Shown here: positions 5,042 through 8,816 of the stretch, piece by piece
Numbering within the stretch: position 1 is the stretch's first letter
Layout of the letters: every line of letters starts with the position of its first letter
Origin: Desulfobacteraceae bacterium
GTDB taxonomy: Bacteria > Desulfobacterota > DSM-4660 > Desulfatiglandales > Desulfatiglandaceae
DNA: 8,816 nucleotides
Direction: 5' to 3'
Assembly (NCBI GenBank): GCA_011048855.1
Contig: DSCZ01000351.1
Location: forward strand, 1-8,816
The notes under the pieces: generated by a model
Database searches by the model: none
What the model was told of the DNA's origin: nothing
Seen by the model: the letters and a program-made list of their open reading frames with translations, nothing else
Position numbers and translations under genes: made by a program

Positions 5042-5740
5042 ATGAAAACGATCGGAATGATCGGGGGAATGAGCTGGGAATCCTCGGTTGAATATTACCG
5101 CCTTGTAAACCTTAAAGTAAGAGAAGCCATGGGGGGCCTGCATTCGGCCGAATGCATCATGTACTCGTTTGATTTTGCCGACATAGAGACCCTCCAGAAT
5201 TCAGGGAAATGGGATGAAGCCGCTGAATTGCTGCTTGAAACCGCCCTGAAACTAGAAAACGCCGGTGCGGATTTCGTCATCATATGCACAAACACGATGC
5301 ATAAAAATGCCGGGTTTGTCGCGGAACATATCAATATCCCGCTGCTTCACATTGCAGATGCCGCCGCCGCCGAAGTCAAAGGCAGGGGAATCAAATCCGT
5401 GGGCCTTCTCGGAACCCAATTCACAATGGAAGAGGATTTTTACAAGGGTCGCCTCGCTGAAAAGCACGGGCTGGAAGTGCTGGTCCCAGACCGAAAAACG
5501 CGCGAAGAAGTCAACCGCGTCATTTATGAGGAACTTTGCAGGGGTGTCATCCGACCGGAGTCGAGGAACTTTTACCGGGATGTCGTCGAAAAGCTGGCGG
5601 AACGCGGCGCGGGAGGCATCATCCTCGGGTGCACCGAAATAGGCCTCCTGGTAAAACAGGAAGACAGCCCGGTTCCGGTATTCGACACAACTGAAATACA
5701 CGCCTCCGCCGCTGTGCGGTATGCACTGGGCACTAGCTGA
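5042..5740 (+). CDS. Aspartate/glutamate racemase family protein
   Basis: The 232-residue protein belongs to the PLP-independent Asp/Glu racemase superfamily, in the YgeA/RacX-like branch, and is of normal length. The two catalytic cysteines are Cys82 (ICTNTMHK) and Cys197 (LGCTEI); the N-terminus MIGGMSWESSVEYY is characteristic. These enzymes interconvert L and D forms of an amino acid by a two-base mechanism. The family includes aspartate racemases and broader-specificity enzymes, so the substrate is not settled. It is cytosolic, with no signal peptide. AGGGGAT is about six bases before the ATG. The ATP-grasp gene begins 10 bp after its stop, or overlaps it by 20 bp if an upstream ATG is used, so the two are probably co-transcribed. 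MurI is less likely given the motif context. Confidence 0.93.
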   Translation: MKTIGMIGGMSWESSVEYYRLVNLKVREAMGGLHSAECIMYSFDFADIETLQNSGKWDEAAELLLETALKLENAGADFVIICTNTMHKNAGFVAEHINIPLLHIADAAAAEVKGRGIKSVGLLGTQFTMEEDFYKGRLAEKHGLEVLVPDRKTREEVNRVIYEELCRGVIRPESRNFYRDVVEKLAERGAGGIILGCTEIGLLVKQEDSPVPVFDTTEIHASAAVRYALGTS

Positions 5741-5750
5741 AACCAGACAA

Positions 5751-6605
5751 ATGATCGTCTCACTGAACCCCTGCCTGGATGCCGACGAATACATTTTGAC
5801 CGGGAGTCGGCCGCTGGGCCTGGAAGAACAAAAACTTATCAGTAAGGCACAGGTTGTTCTCCTGCCTCAAGGTTGCAGCCGGGACCTCTATGCGGCCTGT
5901 GTCGCTGCCGGCCCTGCAATTTTTCCCGAATACGGTCCGCGATTTTCTTTCCCGGGAAAAGTCGGTCAAAATCTGCTGTTCGAACGACACCGCCTTCCGC
6001 ATCCCCGCACCTTGACATGGCGGGCTTCCGGCCGGTTTCTGGCGGCACTCGAAAAAAATCCCCTTATCCACCCCCGGCCTTTCATGGTCAAACGAAATTT
6101 CGGGCACGAAGGCTACGGCGTTTTTTTTATAGAAGATGACTCCTCGCTTACGGCCGCAATGGATGCCGTCTCCGCAGTGGGCGCCCATGAAGACGGGGCG
6201 TTCATAACCCAGGATTTTGTCCCCCCGGGCGGAGCGGCGTTGAGAATCGTAATCATCGGCTCCAGGACCATCAGCTACTGGAAACGATCGCATTCAAAAA
6301 AAGACAGAATAGCAACAATTTACCGCAATGCGGTAATCGACCATCACTGGAAACCCGAACTTCAAGCCGCCGGCATCGAGCTGTGCAGAACTCTCTCCCT
6401 TCGGACCGGCATAAATCTAGCCGCTGTGGACTTGGTCTTTCCGCTCGAGGAACCAAACCCGGCTCCTTTACTGCTGGAGATAAACTACTTTTTCGGCAGA
6501 AGAGGCCTGGGAGGCTCTGAAAACTTTTATCATCTGCTTCTCAAAGCCGTCAGGGAGTGGCTTTCCAGGCTGGGACTGGATCCCCTACGGGTACGGCCGG
6601 CATGA
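5751..6605 (+). CDS. ATP-grasp (RimK/glutathione synthetase-like) ligase of unknown substrate
   Basis: The 284-residue protein has an ATP-grasp fold in its C-terminal two thirds. A nucleotide-binding lysine lies in PFMVKRNFGHEGYGVFFI (110-127), a second hinge region around QDFVPPGGAALRIVIIG (154-170), and the metal-ligand strand LEINYFFGRRGLGG (242-255) carries Glu243 and Asn245. The N-terminal 70 residues (PCLDADEYIL, VVLLPQGC) form a pre-ATP-grasp domain. Members join a carboxylate, activated as acyl phosphate, to an amine. The start at 5751 is preferred because it avoids overlap with the racemase; an ATG at 5721 overlaps it by 20 bp, and neither has a good ribosome site. The racemase upstream suggests a D-amino acid substrate, which is inference. 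The stop is 4 bp from the convergent YjbQ gene. Confidence 0.85.
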   Translation: MIVSLNPCLDADEYILTGSRPLGLEEQKLISKAQVVLLPQGCSRDLYAACVAAGPAIFPEYGPRFSFPGKVGQNLLFERHRLPHPRTLTWRASGRFLAALEKNPLIHPRPFMVKRNFGHEGYGVFFIEDDSSLTAAMDAVSAVGAHEDGAFITQDFVPPGGAALRIVIIGSRTISYWKRSHSKKDRIATIYRNAVIDHHWKPELQAAGIELCRTLSLRTGINLAAVDLVFPLEEPNPAPLLLEINYFFGRRGLGGSENFYHLLLKAVREWLSRLGLDPLRVRPA

Positions 6606-6609
6606 ATTT

Positions 6610-7011
6610 TCAAGCGGCCGGGCAGCTGCAAACCCTGACCTCGACGCGCCTGCTCCGAGGTCCGTCAAATTCACAGAAAAATATACGCTGCCATGTACCC
6701 AGCAAAAGGCGGCCGTTTTCCAGGATCACAGTCACCGAGCTTCCAATCAACGAGGTTTTGAGGTGGCTGTCGGCGTTACCCTCCAAGTGCCGGTACCCGG
6801 CGTTCCTGGGAGCCAGCCTGTCAAGCGTTTCGAGAATATCAGAACATACTGCAGGATCGGCTCCTTCATTTATCGTGACGCCGGCGGTGGTGTGAGGCAC
6901 GTAAACGATGCATACACCGTTATCCCCTCCCAGCTTCACCGCCTCGTCCATAACCTGTTTGGTAATATCGAGCATCTGCGCCCTGGAAGAACTGCGAATT
7001 GAAAAACCCAT
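6610..7011 (-). CDS. yjbQ: YjbQ family protein (UPF0047)
   Basis: The 133-residue protein has all the marks of the YjbQ/UPF0047 family: HTTAGVTINEG (40-50), a Y-x-H-x-EGNADSH stretch (73-83), GTWQ (105-108) and EFDGPR (114-119). The conserved His and Glu residues bind a metal in solved structures of the family. E. coli YjbQ has been reported to have weak thiamine-phosphate synthase activity, but the physiological role is unclear. The start at 7011 is chosen because GGGAGG sits seven bases upstream and the length then equals the family norm; an ATG at 7038 would add nine residues and include the ribosome site. It is convergent with the ATP-grasp gene, only 4 bp between stops, and shows no functional link to its neighbours. 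Confidence 0.95.
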   Translation of the reverse strand: MGFSIRSSSRAQMLDITKQVMDEAVKLGGDNGVCIVYVPHTTAGVTINEGADPAVCSDILETLDRLAPRNAGYRHLEGNADSHLKTSLIGSSVTVILENGRLLLGTWQRIFFCEFDGPRSRRVEVRVCSCPAA

Positions 7012-7264
7012 GTCACAACCTCCCTTCCTGATTATCAATCACCGGTGAAACCCCTCCGGCCGAAGCTTTCGAAAGGCCTACCAGAACAAATCTTCGCTGT
7101 CAAACACGATAACCGGCCCCGCCGACCTTGAAAATGCCTTGGACCTGCTCTAAGATGAAAAATCGGCATGTTCGAATCGGCCGTAAAAAAACGAGTCGAC
7201 GTTTTGAAGTTAACTTTGAATTGCTAAGACCTATATCCAGTTTAAAAACATAAAAACAATCACG
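7012..7264. other. Divergent spacer between yjbQ and rnc (253 bp)
   Basis: No gene is supported on either strand. The half nearest rnc is A+T-rich. A weak sigma-70-like pair, TTAACT and TATATC with 16 bp between them (about 7208-7235), could drive rnc. I see no strong terminator, repeat or operator. Confidence 0.4.
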
Positions 7265-8002
7265 GTGGATTTTAAAATAGTGAATAATTTGCGCTTCCAA
7301 ATAGCTAAAATCGAAGATTTATACCGTAAACTGGACTATCGCTTCAAAAACCCTGAAATTATCTCGCAAGCCTTCCGGCATGCCTCCTTCGTAAACGAGC
7401 AACAGGGTACGAAGCTTGAAGACAATGAAAGACTGGAATTCCTTGGAGACGCTGTCCTTGAGCTGGCCGTCACCCATCTGCTCATGGAAAAATACCCTGG
7501 TGCTGAAGAAGGGCACCTTTCAAAGCTCAGGGCGGTTACCGTCGATGAATCCGGCCTTAACCGCCTTGCCGAGGAACTGGAGCTGGGGCTGTATCTGCGA
7601 TTGGGACGGGGTGAAGAACAAAGCGGCGGCAGGGAGAAACCTTCGATTCTATCCGACACCGTTGAAGCCGTTTTCGGCGCTATTTATCTCGACAGCGGGT
7701 TCGATAATGCGCTTAAAACCGCCCGCAGACTCTTCGAGCCCGTCCTGCAGGACCGCATCGACGACTATCTTGCCCAGGACTTTAAGAGTATGCTCCAGGA
7801 ATTCACCCAGAGAGCCTACAAGGTCCTGCCGGTTTACCGCCTCGAGGAAGAAAACGGGCCGGCTCATAACAGGACTTTCCGGGTGGCGGTGACGATCGAC
7901 GGAAAGATGGTTTCGACCGGGGAAGGAAAAAGCAAGAAGGAGGCTGAGCAAAAAGCCGCGGAAAAGGCCTTCCATCTCATTGCAGGACGGGTGCACGAAT
8001 GA
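7265..8002 (+). CDS. rnc: Ribonuclease III
   Basis: The 245-residue protein has the two RNase III domains in order. The endonuclease domain (about 16-165) has the signature NERLEFLGDAVL (54-65) with Glu58 and Asp62, and the catalytic SDTVEAVFGAIYLD (130-143) with Asp131 and Glu134. A double-stranded-RNA-binding domain (about 172-240) ends in KSKKEAEQKAAEKAF. It cleaves double-stranded RNA in rRNA maturation and mRNA turnover in the cytosol. The start is uncertain: GTG 7265 is the longest option but has no ribosome site, while GTG 7280 has GGTGG upstream and gives a length nearer the family norm. The stop overlaps the radical SAM start as ATGA, so the two are translationally coupled. Confidence 0.97.
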   Translation: MDFKIVNNLRFQIAKIEDLYRKLDYRFKNPEIISQAFRHASFVNEQQGTKLEDNERLEFLGDAVLELAVTHLLMEKYPGAEEGHLSKLRAVTVDESGLNRLAEELELGLYLRLGRGEEQSGGREKPSILSDTVEAVFGAIYLDSGFDNALKTARRLFEPVLQDRIDDYLAQDFKSMLQEFTQRAYKVLPVYRLEEENGPAHNRTFRVAVTIDGKMVSTGEGKSKKEAEQKAAEKAFHLIAGRVHE

Positions 8003-8816
8003 TCGTTCCCGTATTCATTCCACATCTGGGCTGCCCCCATCGCTGCATTTTCTGCGAACAGGAAAAAATCACTTCTCAACACAGGCCGCCGATGGCTGCA
8101 CCCGAGGTCCGCGCCGTCATCGAACAGGCCCTGGCATCTCCCCGCTTTTCGGCTCTTGCGGAAAACGAAATCGCCTTCTACGGCGGCACTTTTACCAGCC
8201 TTCCGGTGGCACTGATCCGGGAACTGCTCGAAGCAACAGCTCCTTATCTGGATCAGGGGCTTTTTGCAGGCATCCGTATTTCCACCAGACCGGATGCAAT
8301 CGACCCGTCCATCTGCGATTTGATTGCCGGATACCGGGTCAAAACCGTCGAACTCGGCGCTCAATCAATGAACGACGAAGTCCTGCGAAAGAGCGGGCGA
8401 GGCCACAGCGCGGCTGATACCGGGCACGCCGCCCGGCTGCTCAAGAACAGAGGTTTCAAGGTCGGCCTGCAGATCATGCCCGGACTTCCCGGTGATTCGG
8501 AAGCCGTTTTCAAAGAAACCGTCTCTGCGATCGTCTCCATCCGCCCCGAGATGGTACGAATTTATCCAGCGGTTGTAATCCGGGGGACAGTGCTTGCCCG
8601 CTGGTATCTTGAAGGCCGTTACACGCCGCTGACCCTCCAGGAGGCTGTTGAACGCTGCCGGCATGCCTGCACAAGATTTGAAATTGAAGGCATCCGTGTC
8701 ATACGGCTCGGGCTGATGAATTCACCTTCGCTTCGTGAGCCCGGCCAGATCCTGGCCGGGCCTTGGCATGAGGCCTTCGGGCATCTTGTCAAATCCCGGA
8801 TTTACCGCTCCAGGAT
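7999..8816 (+). CDS. Radical SAM protein, Elp3-like, partial at the right edge
   Basis: An open frame of 272 codons runs to the window end without a stop, so the C-terminus is missing. The radical SAM [4Fe-4S] motif is Cys12-x3-Cys16-x2-Cys19 (GCPHRCIFCEQ). YGGTF (67-71), the GAQSM motif (121-125) and MPGLPGD (160-166) are typical of the Elp3/HemN-like radical SAM branch. The length and the rnc linkage match the uncharacterised Elp3-related protein often found beside rnc. No acetyltransferase domain is visible so far, and the N-terminus is too short for true Elp3. The ATG overlaps the rnc stop by four bases. The substrate is unknown; RNA modification is a guess from family and neighbour. Confidence 0.92.
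   Translation, partial: MIVPVFIPHLGCPHRCIFCEQEKITSQHRPPMAAPEVRAVIEQALASPRFSALAENEIAFYGGTFTSLPVALIRELLEATAPYLDQGLFAGIRISTRPDAIDPSICDLIAGYRVKTVELGAQSMNDEVLRKSGRGHSAADTGHAARLLKNRGFKVGLQIMPGLPGDSEAVFKETVSAIVSIRPEMVRIYPAVVIRGTVLARWYLEGRYTPLTLQEAVERCRHACTRFEIEGIRVIRLGLMNSPSLREPGQILAGPWHEAFGHLVKSRIYRSR

Noticed and set aside
5721..5750. Upstream ATG start for the ATP-grasp gene
   Set aside because: It would overlap the racemase by 20 bp and add MHWALAETRQ, which is not family-like; not fully excluded because neither start has a good ribosome site.
5252..6293. Two long minus-strand open frames (5252-5794 and 5760-6293)
   Set aside because: They lie opposite the racemase and ATP-grasp genes and lack ribosome sites or family features.
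7864..8664. Minus-strand open frames opposite rnc and the radical SAM gene
   Set aside because: They are shadows of well-supported plus-strand genes.
1..8816. CRISPR array, tRNA, rRNA, phage or insertion-sequence genes
   Set aside because: No regularly spaced repeats, cloverleaf or rRNA sequence, integrase or transposase was seen on either strand.

Overview
The window reads like the chromosome of a strictly anaerobic, sulfate-reducer-type member of the former Deltaproteobacteria (Desulfobacterota). The inference rests on gene content: a two-iron desulfoferrodoxin, two rubrerythrins and small rubredoxins next to a sigma-54 activator, with intermediate G+C. No species can be named from the sequence alone.

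Layout. Positions 1-195 hold no gene but contain a long imperfect palindrome (29-171), probably a small dispersed repeat. Positions 196-2804 are a minus-strand cluster of seven small non-haem-iron or zinc-ribbon genes. In transcription order these are: a conserved 80-residue protein of unknown function, a short rubrerythrin, a CX4C rubredoxin, a full-length rubrerythrin, desulfoferrodoxin (superoxide reductase), a Cys-rich rubredoxin-like protein and a zinc-ribbon protein. Positions 2805-3203 are a gene-free control region with a near-consensus sigma-54 promoter, a perfect 7-bp inverted repeat and spaced half-sites. Positions 3204-4748 encode, still on the minus strand, a 57-residue winged-helix protein followed by a PAS/AAA+/Fis sigma-54 activator. 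After a 293-bp divergent spacer, plus-strand genes encode an Asp/Glu-type racemase and an ATP-grasp ligase-like protein (5042-6605). A YjbQ-family gene converges on them (6610-7011, minus). The window ends with rnc (RNase III) translationally coupled to a radical SAM gene that runs off the right edge.

How the genes fit together. Desulfoferrodoxin reduces superoxide to peroxide, the rubrerythrins reduce peroxide to water, and rubredoxin-type proteins carry the electrons. The cluster is therefore a nearly complete oxygen-detoxification unit. The sigma-54 activator upstream has three Cys in its PAS domain and is the obvious candidate regulator, but that link is inferred. Two of the seven cluster genes (51 and 59 codons) are short enough to be missed by length-filtered gene callers. 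The racemase/ATP-grasp pair may form a small amino-acid-conjugating pathway, which is speculative. The right-hand rnc region is ordinary housekeeping.
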